A DNA stretch of 64,000 nucleotides, from NCBI RefSeq assembly GCF_034932065.1, contig NZ_JAYGHP010000001.1, positions 1-64,000 of the forward strand, written 5' to 3'. A program made the translations under genes and the position numbers. Source of the DNA: Crocosphaera sp. UHCC 0190 (GTDB taxonomy: Bacteria > Cyanobacteriota > Cyanobacteriia > Cyanobacteriales > Microcystaceae). Shown one piece after another: positions 37,548 through 45,565 of the stretch; position 1 is the first letter of the stretch; each line of letters opens with the position of its first letter. Below the pieces are notes generated by a model. The model made no database searches. It was not told the DNA's origin and saw nothing but the letters and a program-made list of their open reading frames with translations.

Positions 37548-37959
37548 TAGATTATTGCCCGATCAGGCTGGTTAGGGTATTATGACGCAATTTCGGAGGA
37601 TAAAGATTCTGGGTTGCCTAGGTTGAGGAAAAGATTGTTCATTATAACTGATCGGTTGTCCGAGTCTGCCCCGAAAATGAACTGAGGTGATGGACAAAAC
37701 TGGACAAATAGAGAAAAGATACGGTAATAATACCTAATTTTGCTTATTTGTGTACGTTGGCGTACCGACAAAACCGTTTCATTTGTAGGAGGATATACAG
37801 TCATGCCCAAGCAAAGCAAAATACCTCAGTATTAGCTTGTGTCTTGGGTTACATTTGTTCCCTTTGCCCTAATGATTGCTGTCTTCATCAGACACAACAA
37901 TTAGTAATAATTTCAATCATGTTTACATTTTATAGCTTGCATCAAAATTTTAATAATCA
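37548..37959. other. Divergent promoter region of permease and Crp genes
   Basis: The 412 bases separate the permease operon and a Crp-type gene. A GTACG-N4-CGTAC palindrome lies at 37752. Short overlapping frames on both strands show no family features and are not called. Confidence 0.4.
37752..37765. promoter_or_regulatory. GTACG-N4-CGTAC palindrome (matches GTA-N8-TAC)
   Basis: GTACGTTGGCGTAC fits the NtcA consensus GTA-N8-TAC and is also a 5-base-arm palindrome. On the minus strand a TATTAT lies 19 bases further towards the permease gene, slightly shorter than the usual NtcA spacing. The same extended motif is at 39034. Confidence 0.4.
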
Positions 37960-38676
37960 GTGCTACCAAATCAATCAAAATCAGGTAATCAACTCATTGA
38001 CGCTTTGCCTTTGGAGGAATCTAAACGGTTAGCTCCTTATTTTAAGTTGGTGTATCTCCAAAGTTCAACAATTTTACATGAACCTGGGGAATTTATTGAC
38101 TTTGCCTATTTCCCTATCGGGGCGATGATTTCTCTGGTGTCTATCATGGATAATGGCGCAACCACGGAAATGGGTTTAATTGGAAACGAAGGATTTATTG
38201 GTCTTCCTATTGTTTTAGGGGGAGAACATAGCATCAGTCGAGCTATTGTGCAAATGGAAGGGGATGCCTTGAAGATTAAAGGTTCAATCTTGAAACAAGA
38301 GTTTCAGCGAGGGTTAAACCTACAAAAATTGCTGCTTATTTACACCCAAGCTCGCTTGACTCAAGTGGCACAAACATCAGCTTGTAACCGCCAACATAGT
38401 ATCAGACAGCGTCTCTCCCGTTGGTTGCTCTCCGTTTATGACGGTGTTCTTAAAGATGAGTTGCCCCTAACCCAAGAATTTATGGCGAATATGTTAGGCA
38501 CAAGAAGGGCGGGGGTGACGAATGCGGCTAATGAATTACAAAAGGCGGGTTTAATTAGTTATAGTCGGGGTAAAGTGCATATTCTTGATCGTGAGGGATT
38601 AGAAGAAAATGCCTGTGAATGCTATCGGGTTATTCAAAATGAGTTTATCCGTTTACTTGGCTCAAAACGCGGATAA
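37960..38676 (+). CDS. Crp/Fnr family transcription regulator (copy 1)
   Basis: The 238-residue protein has a cyclic-nucleotide-binding-like barrel (about 20-140; FIDFAYFPIGAMISLVS, GNEGFIGLPIVLGG) and a C-terminal winged helix (about 150-220; LTQEFMANMLGTRRAGVTNAA). The barrel lacks the E-x-x-x-R-S type cAMP pocket, so the effector is unknown. The end has NACECYRVI, conserved in this cyanobacterial group. GTG start. A paralogue lies at 39557. The stop codon is the first triplet of the MITE-like element that follows. Confidence 0.87.
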   Translation: MLPNQSKSGNQLIDALPLEESKRLAPYFKLVYLQSSTILHEPGEFIDFAYFPIGAMISLVSIMDNGATTEMGLIGNEGFIGLPIVLGGEHSISRAIVQMEGDALKIKGSILKQEFQRGLNLQKLLLIYTQARLTQVAQTSACNRQHSIRQRLSRWLLSVYDGVLKDELPLTQEFMANMLGTRRAGVTNAANELQKAGLISYSRGKVHILDREGLEENACECYRVIQNEFIRLLGSKRG

Positions 38677-38886
38677 GTATGTCGGCAAAATTAATTGTAG
38701 GCCGATGCACTGCCCACCAAAAGCCTAAAATCGTTGTAGTGTTTCCCTGACTCATGAGGTACTAGCAACCTGAACACCTGCCTTCTGCCATAAGATGGGT
38801 TTGAGAACCGGATTTGGTATCAGACGGTTGTTGTGGGCAATGCCCACCCTACGGTTTTTATCCAATTAATTTTGCTCACCTACTTA
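38674..38886. mobile_element. MITE-like element of about 213 bases
   Basis: The ends are 24-base inverted repeats matching at 21 positions; both contain GCAAAATTAATTG (or its complement) preceded by TAAGTA. The inside has no ORF but holds TGCCCAC/GTGGGCA palindromic words and, at 38737-38764, a piece like the ends of the element at 58349. It lies directly after the Crp gene, whose TAA stop is part of the left end. Terminal repeats of this type suggest mobilisation by a transposase elsewhere in the genome. Confidence 0.6.
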
Positions 38887-39033
38887 GTATCAGGCTGAAG
38901 TCTGTGCAATATTTTTGATAAATTAGACAATTCTAGACAGTCAATTTGCCTTAATTTTTGAGGTTTAGATTCATATTTTCTCATTTTTATTTCAGAATTA
39001 AATTCATAAGAAATATTAATTTGAATTACCTAT

Positions 39034-39075
39034 GTACGAAATCGTACTGTAGTTTTTTTGATTTATCAATATAAT
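39034..39075 (+). promoter_or_regulatory. Candidate NtcA-activated promoter
   Basis: GTACGAAATCGTAC (GTA-N8-TAC) at 39034-39047 is followed after exactly 22 bases by a perfect TATAAT at 39070-39075. This is the canonical class II NtcA promoter layout. It would start transcription near 39082, about 110 bases before the ComFB-like gene. Confidence 0.55.
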
Positions 39076-39191
39076 TAATAGTAGGATAAAAAAGCTTCAC
39101 TTTCTTAGCAAATTCAAAAGGCTTTGGGACAGTAAATTTTATTTTTTCTTTGCTTAGGTTGTTTATTGATTGCTTAAGAAGCATTAACACA

Positions 39192-39560
39192 ATGGTTTAT
39201 ACAATTGTTAATTTGACCTCAGTTCTTGTCATTAGAGAAGTCGAGGATTTTTTGGCAGAGTATCCCCTAGATCATCCTTATCAAGTCTTTTTTTCTCGTT
39301 CCTATTTTCGACACAAACTAATTGCTCATATCCTCTGTAAAATTCCCAATCGTCATATTGTTGTTGAGGATGTTGAGAATCTACCGAATAATAGTAATTA
39401 TCTTCGTTTTTCCTTAGAAGAAAGACTGAAAATAGAAAACCTAATTGCCAAAGAAATTCCCTATATTCTCAATGGAGATTCTACCATCAGGTGTCGAGAA
39501 TTTGTTACGCCAAAAGCCCCCATTAATCAGGGTTTTGTTTGGGAGGAAAACTATAATTAA
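39192..39560 (+). CDS. ComFB-like protein (tentative)
   Basis: The frame opens at 39150, but the Met at 39192 (MVYTIVNLTSVLVIREVEDF) is the probable start, giving 122 residues. The segment RHKLIAHILCKIPNRHIVVED resembles the cyanobacterial ComFB-like proteins, some of which bind cyclic dinucleotides, although the Cys residues of classical ComFB are not all present. The call is tentative. An NtcA-type promoter precedes it, and the last 4 bases overlap the convergent Crp paralogue. Confidence 0.5.
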   Translation: MVYTIVNLTSVLVIREVEDFLAEYPLDHPYQVFFSRSYFRHKLIAHILCKIPNRHIVVEDVENLPNNSNYLRFSLEERLKIENLIAKEIPYILNGDSTIRCREFVTPKAPINQGFVWEENYN

Positions 39561-40267
39561 GTTGCTCCTAGTAAGCGATAATAATCATTTTTCATAAAAT
39601 GATAACATTCACAAGTATTATTTTCTAAGGCTCGCCGATTGATGATTGTAATGCGTCCCCGTTGATAATTAATTATTCCTTGATTCCGCAATTGTTGAGC
39701 AACCTGAGTCACACTAGCACGACGAACTCCTAACATTTTAGAAATCAAGATTTGGGTGAAACAAAACTCATCTGATTGGACAGAGTCTTGTACTGATAAT
39801 AACCATCGGCAAAATTGTTGTTTTATCTGGTGATTAGATTTGCAAACGGCAGTTTGTGCAATTTTATTTAATCGTATTGCCGTGTACAATAAGAGAATGT
39901 TGTATAAAGTTTTTTGTTGTTGAAACTCCTGTTTAAGCACCTTAGAACTAATTTTTATAGCCGTTCCAGTCCACTGTACAATTGCTTGGTGAGTCGCCTC
40001 CTTTACACCTAAAATAATCGGTAATCCGACCATCCCTTCGTTACCGATTAACCCAATTTCTGTCATGGAATTGTCAGATAAAATAGAAACCAGAGAAATC
40101 ACACAGTTTTCAGGAAAATATACCCATTCCATTTGTTGATTGGGTTCATAAAGAATCTGTCCGAGAGGGATATCAATGAATTCTAGGTGAGGTTTAATTC
40201 TTTGATATTCAACTTTAGGTAAATTTCTTAAAAGTTGATTGTTAACAAGATGAGAAGTTTGATTCAT
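39557..40267 (-). CDS. Crp/Fnr family transcription regulator (copy 2)
   Basis: The 236-residue protein is clearly paralogous to the one at 37960: MEWVYFPENCVISLVSIL, IGLIGNEGMVGLPIILG, a winged helix with SKMLGVRRASVTQVAQ and the same ending NTCECYHFMKNDYYRLLG. No cAMP-pocket signature is seen. It overlaps the ComFB-like gene by 4 bases at the 3' end. A truncated MITE copy lies about 80 bases upstream of its start. Confidence 0.87.
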   Translation of the reverse strand: MNQTSHLVNNQLLRNLPKVEYQRIKPHLEFIDIPLGQILYEPNQQMEWVYFPENCVISLVSILSDNSMTEIGLIGNEGMVGLPIILGVKEATHQAIVQWTGTAIKISSKVLKQEFQQQKTLYNILLLYTAIRLNKIAQTAVCKSNHQIKQQFCRWLLSVQDSVQSDEFCFTQILISKMLGVRRASVTQVAQQLRNQGIINYQRGRITIINRRALENNTCECYHFMKNDYYRLLGAT

Positions 40268-40346
40268 TTACTTTTTACACTTTGTTAAAATTATTTCTCA
40301 ATAAGGACTAAAAAAAATTGTCAGTATAAAACGATTTATCCCTACA

Positions 40347-40514
40347 GTAAAATTAATAAATGAATACAGGCTAAAGCCTTTTTCTATAAGCACAAAGGCT
40401 GTCTACACAGCCTAATTTTGAGCCTAGGTAGCCAGGCTTAGTTCTTATTGCTTAACCTTTAAGGGTTTAAGTCTGTAATTTTTAATTGTTTTACATCCTA
40501 GGTTCGGTAGAGCC
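40347..40514. mobile_element. MITE-like structured element, copy B (one end missing)
   Basis: This is the inverted counterpart of 17355-17543, close to 90 percent identical by eye across about 154 bases. One end (GGTTCGGTAGAGCC at 40501) is intact; the other is degenerate or lost near 40347. The three inner hairpins are kept although the loops and some stem bases differ: AACCCTTAAAGGTT replaces AACCCGATCGGGTT, and one G-C pair becomes G-T. It lies between the Crp paralogue and cobL. Confidence 0.7.
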
Positions 40515-40632
40515 GATTTTCTTTGAGAGTAAGCATGGAGGAATTGCCCTTGAAACTGATACTATTGCGTAATACTTATCTTCTTACACATTGACTCTAT
40601 TCTATCATTGTTTATCAAATATTGGGTAAATC

Positions 40633-41883
40633 TTAATATAAACGAGATCCTGTAATTAAAGTCACTGGATTTAAGGGAGAAAACCGTGTTAAATTAGACA
40701 GAGAAACTGAACGGGATATTTGAAGATCCAGTAATTGGTAATGCCAAGCCTGATTTTTTAACCAATTTAAGCTGATCCCCAAATTTTCTAGGGTTGCAAC
40801 CGCAATAATAATCAATCCTTCTTGAGTTAATTTATGTTGACAAAAGTTTAAGATTTCGACTAAGTTTCCTCCACTTCCTCCGATAAATATTCTATCAGGA
40901 TTTGGCAAATTATTTAAAATAGCTGGGGCTTTTCCTTCAATAGAAATTACATTATTTACGTTGAATCTTTGTGTGTTTTTATTGATTAAAGTGATACCTA
41001 TGGCTGTTTTTTCAACAGCATAAACTTGAGAAGTTGGACATAAACGGGCAATTTCCACCGAAACTGAGCCAGTTCCTGCGCCAATATCCCAGATAATTTG
41101 GGGTGGTTTGAGACATAATTCTCCTAAAATAATCATCCTAATTTCGCGTTTTGTCATCAGTCCAGGACGATCTTGAAAGGTTAAAAAATAGCGATCTTCT
41201 ATCCCGAATAAGGGTAATTTGTCAAGAATATTTTTATCTAATTTAATGGGATTTTTACGCCGTAAAATCACCACATTAAGGACAGCAAATTGATCAGGGT
41301 TAAGCTTAACTAAATCTTGAGGAGAAAAAGAGCTTATTTTTTCTTTCCTATCTCCTAGATTTTCACAAACCCAAATCTCATAATTTGTTGGTAGATTTAA
41401 ACTTAAATAAAGACTAGCGATCGCTGGAGGGTTATTAATATTATCCGTGAGAACAGCAATTTTTTCAATGCCCTGTTGCAAACTAGAGATCAACTCATCT
41501 AAATGACGACCATGACCACTAATCAGTTTAGCATCATGCCAAGGTATTTTAACACGACTAAAGGCTAATTGAAGAGAAGTAAGATGGGGATAAAATTCTA
41601 AATTTTCTGGTTCAAAATGTTCTAAAAGTAATCTTCCTAACCCAAAAAATAAAGGATCACCACTGACTAAAATAACAACTGACTGATAGGATTGATAAAT
41701 TTGTTTTAGGGTGTTAATATCTTCAATAAAATTGTTTAAAATTAGTTTTTTTGCTGGATGGTTAGGAAAATAACTTAAATGGCGATCACTTCCCACCAAT
41801 AAGTCAGCATTTTCGGTTATTTTTCGACAATTTTCGGTTAAACTTTCTTGTCCATTTAAGCCAATTCCAACAACTTTAATCAT
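40633..41883 (-). CDS. cobL: Precorrin-6Y C5,15-methyltransferase (CbiE-CbiT fusion)
   Basis: The 416-residue protein joins a CbiE-type tetrapyrrole methylase (about 1-205; MIKVVGIGLNGQESLT, VVILVSGDPLFFGLGRLL) to a CbiT domain (about 220-416) with the SAM loop IWDIGAGTGSVSVEIARL and IFIGGSGG. It methylates C5 and C15 and decarboxylates the ring acetate in corrin synthesis. It follows cobH by 19 bases on the same strand, a cobalamin pathway pair. Confidence 0.93.
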   Translation of the reverse strand: MIKVVGIGLNGQESLTENCRKITENADLLVGSDRHLSYFPNHPAKKLILNNFIEDINTLKQIYQSYQSVVILVSGDPLFFGLGRLLLEHFEPENLEFYPHLTSLQLAFSRVKIPWHDAKLISGHGRHLDELISSLQQGIEKIAVLTDNINNPPAIASLYLSLNLPTNYEIWVCENLGDRKEKISSFSPQDLVKLNPDQFAVLNVVILRRKNPIKLDKNILDKLPLFGIEDRYFLTFQDRPGLMTKREIRMIILGELCLKPPQIIWDIGAGTGSVSVEIARLCPTSQVYAVEKTAIGITLINKNTQRFNVNNVISIEGKAPAILNNLPNPDRIFIGGSGGNLVEILNFCQHKLTQEGLIIIAVATLENLGISLNWLKNQAWHYQLLDLQISRSVSLSNLTRFSPLNPVTLITGSRLY

Positions 41884-41902
41884 TATATATTTACAGTAAT
41901 GG

Positions 41903-42523
41903 TTACTTATTTTCCCACCCTAAAACTAATAAGGCATTAACAATAGCTGCTGCTACAGATGAGCCACCTTTTCTTCCTTCTACTAGAATTTTAGGGACAT
42001 CAATCTTGGCTAATGCTTGTTTAGATTCTAACACAGAAACAAAGCCTACAGGTGCGCCAATAATTAAGCTTGGTTTGCTGTTTTTTTCGGCAATTTGTTG
42101 ACACAAAGCAAGTAAAGCAGTGGGGGCATTTCCAATTACATAAATTCCATTAGGATAGGTTTCAAAACAAGTTAATAAACCTGTTTCTGTACGAGTTTTT
42201 CCTGGTAGGGGTTGAGATGCTGCTTCAACAGCAGTTATGATCGGGTTATTAAAAGTTTTATTAACTAGGGTGATAATGCCCTGTTTTACCATTGTTACAT
42301 CAGTGATAATGGTTTTTTTTTGTTGAAAGGAATTAATACCTGATTTAATAGCATCAGGACTAAATTTTAAGAGTTTTATAAAGTCAAAATCTGCCGTTGA
42401 ATGGATGACACGACGAGCGATCGCATATTCTAATGAATTAAGATTATGTTCTCCAATTTCTTGATCAATGATGGCAAAACTTTGTTCAACAATGGGGTGA
42501 TTTAGGGGAGAAGATTGAGTCAT
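41903..42523 (-). CDS. cobH: Precorrin-8X methylmutase
   Basis: The start is taken at the Met at 42523 (MTQSSPLNHPIVEQSFAIID), giving the usual 206 residues; the open frame runs to 42598. It contains the family stretches RRVIHSTADFDF (the catalytic His is in IHST), ITDVTMVKQGI, GNAPTALL and VGFVSVLESK. The enzyme moves the C11 methyl group to C12 to form hydrogenobyrinate/cobyrinate. It precedes cobL. Confidence 0.93.
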   Translation of the reverse strand: MTQSSPLNHPIVEQSFAIIDQEIGEHNLNSLEYAIARRVIHSTADFDFIKLLKFSPDAIKSGINSFQQKKTIITDVTMVKQGIITLVNKTFNNPIITAVEAASQPLPGKTRTETGLLTCFETYPNGIYVIGNAPTALLALCQQIAEKNSKPSLIIGAPVGFVSVLESKQALAKIDVPKILVEGRKGGSSVAAAIVNALLVLGWENK

Positions 42524-42643
42524 TATAAATTTAGAAAATAATTCGAAATTGTTCATCATCAAGTTTACAGATAGGGGAAAAATCAATCCTATAAGCATTC
42601 ATATTAGAAACTAATAATTAAGGTTGTAACTTTTCTCTTTGTT

Positions 42644-43504
42644 TTAATTCTCTTTAACTGATAGGTGGGTCATGGGGTCTTGTGCTACCCAGCCTACGGG
42701 GAATTTATAACGAACTTCAAAATGTAAATGAGAATTTAAGATATCAGGTCGTCCCGTTGCCCCCACATACCCTAACACATCCCCCACTTGTACCGATTGA
42801 CCCATTTTTGCCGCAAAACGACTCAGATGAGCATAACGAGTTTGTCGTCCATTGCCATGATCAACAATCACTAAAAAGCCATAATTCCCCTCTTGGGCTA
42901 CAAAAACCACCGTTCCTGCATCTGCTGCTAAAACAGGGGTTCCCACCTCAGCTAAAAGATCAACTCCCCCATGAAAAAAATTTTGTCCCGTCGTCGGGTC
43001 AGTATGCCATCCATAAGACAGCCCCACTGGGGCCACAGCAGGTAAAGGATACCCTCTCAACCCCGTATAATTATTGGGCCGAACGTTCGTTCCAGATTCC
43101 CAATTAACCCCCGGAATAAACACCACTTTCGGAGTTTTCACACAGCCATTGATCTCAAATAAGACATCGGCCCGTATACCATAAGCCTTAGCCAAGTCAT
43201 TCCAGGTTGCCCCATTGGGTACAGTCACCCGAATACCATTAAAAGGCGGAATTGAAAGAGACTGCCCCACTGTCACCGTTCCCCCCTGTAAACTCGAATT
43301 AAATTGAATTAAGGTTTGGGGCAATAAATTATAAGTCTGGGCGATACTTTCAATGGTTTCTCCTGGGGCAACCGTATGACGTTGTAAACGAGATAAGGCA
43401 GGAGTCTGACAAATTTCTGACATTGGACTTTGGGCCATGACAGAAACAGAAGAAAATAAGGGAACAAAGGAGAAAAATAAGACCAATAACCGTTCACTAC
43501 TCAC
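42644..43504 (-). CDS. Exported LysM and M23 peptidase protein
   Basis: The 286-residue protein has a signal peptide (about 1-24, ending MAQ), two LysM domains (about 40-88 and 92-135; HTVAPGETIESIAQTYNL, VTVPNGATWNDLAKAYGI) and a C-terminal M23 metallopeptidase domain (about 165-280) with the zinc ligands in FHGGVDLLA and HLHFEV. It should bind and cut peptidoglycan cross-links, or act as an activator of amidases, in the periplasm. It starts 4 bases after the hom stop codon, so the two are probably co-transcribed. Confidence 0.92.
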   Translation of the reverse strand: MSSERLLVLFFSFVPLFSSVSVMAQSPMSEICQTPALSRLQRHTVAPGETIESIAQTYNLLPQTLIQFNSSLQGGTVTVGQSLSIPPFNGIRVTVPNGATWNDLAKAYGIRADVLFEINGCVKTPKVVFIPGVNWESGTNVRPNNYTGLRGYPLPAVAPVGLSYGWHTDPTTGQNFFHGGVDLLAEVGTPVLAADAGTVVFVAQEGNYGFLVIVDHGNGRQTRYAHLSRFAAKMGQSVQVGDVLGYVGATGRPDILNSHLHFEVRYKFPVGWVAQDPMTHLSVKEN

Positions 43505-43508
43505 TGAT

Positions 43509-44807
43509 CTATAAAACCCGTAAAATACTCGGAATATCTGCGATCGCCTCTAGATTCCGAATTTCATCTAAGGCAGTACGGAAGTTGCCTTCACAAACAT
43601 TGTGAGTGACGACGACAATTTCTGCTTGTTCCCCTTGAAAGCCAATTTGTACCACCGACTCTAAACTCACCTGATGATCACCAAAGGCAGTTCCTAAATG
43701 GCCGATGACCCCTGGTAAATCTTTGGTGAGAAAACGGGCATAAAAGCGAGTTTCAATCTGTTCTATGGGAGTAATTTGGCAAAAATGCTGATGAACACAA
43801 CTTAATAAGGGATCAAGGCCGTTATTCGGGCCGCTACTTTGAAGGATAGCCACAATATTCATGATATCGGAAACCACCGCGCTGGCTGTCGGCCCCGCCC
43901 CGGCCCCCGGGCCATAAAACATCACTTGTCCCAAGGGGTTCCCTTCCACTAAAACCGCATTGTACACCCCATTAATACTGGCTAAAGGATGGGTTTTAGA
44001 GACGAGGGTAGGATGTACCCGCAATTGTAATCTATCGGACGCTTCTCCCCCTGTTCCTTTGGCAATGGCCAGGAGTTTAATCACAAATCCTAGTCTATCG
44101 GCATAGGTGATATCTGCCGCGCTAACCTTACGAATACCTTCGCAATAGACATCTTCCCGTTTTACCCTTCCCCCAAACCCCAAAGAGGCTAAAATGGCGA
44201 TTTTATCGGCTGCGTCTAACCCATCTACGTCGGCCGTGGGATCAGCCTCAGCATAGCCTAATTTTTGGGCCTCGGCCAAGACTTCCCCAAAATCTGCCCC
44301 CTCTGTGGTCATTTGGGTCAAAATATAGTTAGTCGTGCCGTTGATAATGCCGATAATACTGGTGATACGGTTGGCCCCTAGAGACTGTTTTAGGGGTTTG
44401 ATGATGGGAATACCTCCCCCCACAGCAGCCTCTAAGAGAACGTAAACCCCGGCTTGATTGGCTGCTTCGTAGATTTCATCCCCATAACGGGCAATAACTG
44501 CCTTATTGGCCGTGACAACGTGCTTTTTCTGGGAAATGGCTTGTAAAATTAGCGATCGCGCGGGTTCGAGTCCCCCTAATAATTCCACCACAATGTCAAT
44601 GTCAGGATCATTGACTACTGCTTCTAAGTCAGTGGTCATGATACCTGGTAAGAATTGCACTTGACGGGGTTTATCCAGCGATCGCACACCCACTTTATGG
44701 ATCGTAATATCTTGCAATAGGGGGTTACGTCCCGCAGGATCTAAGATAATTTGTGCAGTTCCCGTTCCCACTGTTCCCAAACCGAGTAAACCGATCTTGA
44801 AGGCCAC
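43509..44807 (-). CDS. hom: Homoserine dehydrogenase
   Basis: The 432-residue protein has the NAD(P)-binding start GLLGLGTVGTGTAQI, the catalytic region GGIPIIKPLKQS and YAEADPTADVDGLDAADK, and a C-terminal ACT domain (about 350-430; DLPGVIGHLGTAFGDH) for feedback by threonine. It reduces aspartate semialdehyde to homoserine. Its length matches the long family type. It is upstream of the M23 gene. Confidence 0.95.
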   Translation of the reverse strand: MAFKIGLLGLGTVGTGTAQIILDPAGRNPLLQDITIHKVGVRSLDKPRQVQFLPGIMTTDLEAVVNDPDIDIVVELLGGLEPARSLILQAISQKKHVVTANKAVIARYGDEIYEAANQAGVYVLLEAAVGGGIPIIKPLKQSLGANRITSIIGIINGTTNYILTQMTTEGADFGEVLAEAQKLGYAEADPTADVDGLDAADKIAILASLGFGGRVKREDVYCEGIRKVSAADITYADRLGFVIKLLAIAKGTGGEASDRLQLRVHPTLVSKTHPLASINGVYNAVLVEGNPLGQVMFYGPGAGAGPTASAVVSDIMNIVAILQSSGPNNGLDPLLSCVHQHFCQITPIEQIETRFYARFLTKDLPGVIGHLGTAFGDHQVSLESVVQIGFQGEQAEIVVVTHNVCEGNFRTALDEIRNLEAIADIPSILRVL

Positions 44808-44978
44808 TTCTGTTACTCCTGTTGTCGTCTTCTTGATCTAGATTAGCGGTTTGTTGTCCCTAGTTGTTGCGAATCTCTATTTTTTTCTTTTTTTAATAAT
44901 TATATTTAATAAATATTGGTTAGGAATATGGATTATAATTGACTTATCAATTAACCTCAAATATATTTAAACTTTTTT

Positions 44979-45542
44979 ATGATACAAACCTCTAATAAAT
45001 CCCTAACATTAGACGAGTTTTTGCAACTTCCAGAGACTAAACCCTCAAAGGAATACATCAATGGTCAAATTATTCAAAAACCCATGCCCCAAGGAAAACA
45101 TAGTCGCATTCAAGGTAAATTAGTCAGCACCATTGAAACTTTAGCAACTCAGTCATCTCTTGCCATCGCTTTACCAGAATTACGCTGTAGTTTTGGAGAA
45201 AGATCAATTGTTCCTGATGTGGTTGTTTTGAAATGGGAAAGAATTCCTCGTGATGAAGATGGAGATATTGCTAATATTTGTTTAACCTATCCCGACTGGA
45301 CAATTGAAATCTTATCCCCCAATCAAAACCCCATTAAAGTAACCGGAAATATCCTTTATTGTCTCAATCATGGGACTTGTTTGGGTTGGTTAATTGATCC
45401 GGAAACTAAATCAATTCTTGTCTTTCTTCCTCAACAGCAACCCTTATTTTTAGAAAATTCAGAAGATAATTTACCTGTCCCTGAATTTCTAGCTGAATTA
45501 AAATTAACTGTTGGGGATGTTTTTAATTGGTTAAAACTCTGA
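44979..45542 (+). CDS. Uma2 family putative endonuclease (DUF820)
   Basis: The 187-residue protein shows the Uma2 pattern: LTLDEFLQLPETKPSKEYINGQI, the PD-(D/E)xK core with SIVPDVVVLKWE and LTYPDWTIEILSPNQ, and the C-terminal WLIDPETKSILVF. Large numbers of Uma2 genes occur in cyanobacteria; the role is unknown, probably a mobile or defence-associated nuclease. The expected Lys-rich helix is partly altered: the family's S-x-x-x-x-x-x-K-x-x-x-Y segment reads PNQNPIKVTGNILYCL. Convergent with the nuclease-ParA gene (23 bases). Confidence 0.88.
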   Translation: MIQTSNKSLTLDEFLQLPETKPSKEYINGQIIQKPMPQGKHSRIQGKLVSTIETLATQSSLAIALPELRCSFGERSIVPDVVVLKWERIPRDEDGDIANICLTYPDWTIEILSPNQNPIKVTGNILYCLNHGTCLGWLIDPETKSILVFLPQQQPLFLENSEDNLPVPEFLAELKLTVGDVFNWLKL

Positions 45543-45565
45543 AAGTTGGGCAAAAATAGAGTAAT

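Noticed and set aside
37748-38032. 94-residue frame overlapping the Crp gene start
   Set aside because: It is out of frame with the Crp gene, whose product has clear family motifs.
44555-44580. tRNA T-loop-like sequence (GGTTCGAGTCCC)
   Set aside because: It lies in the hom coding region and no matching acceptor or anticodon arms are present.
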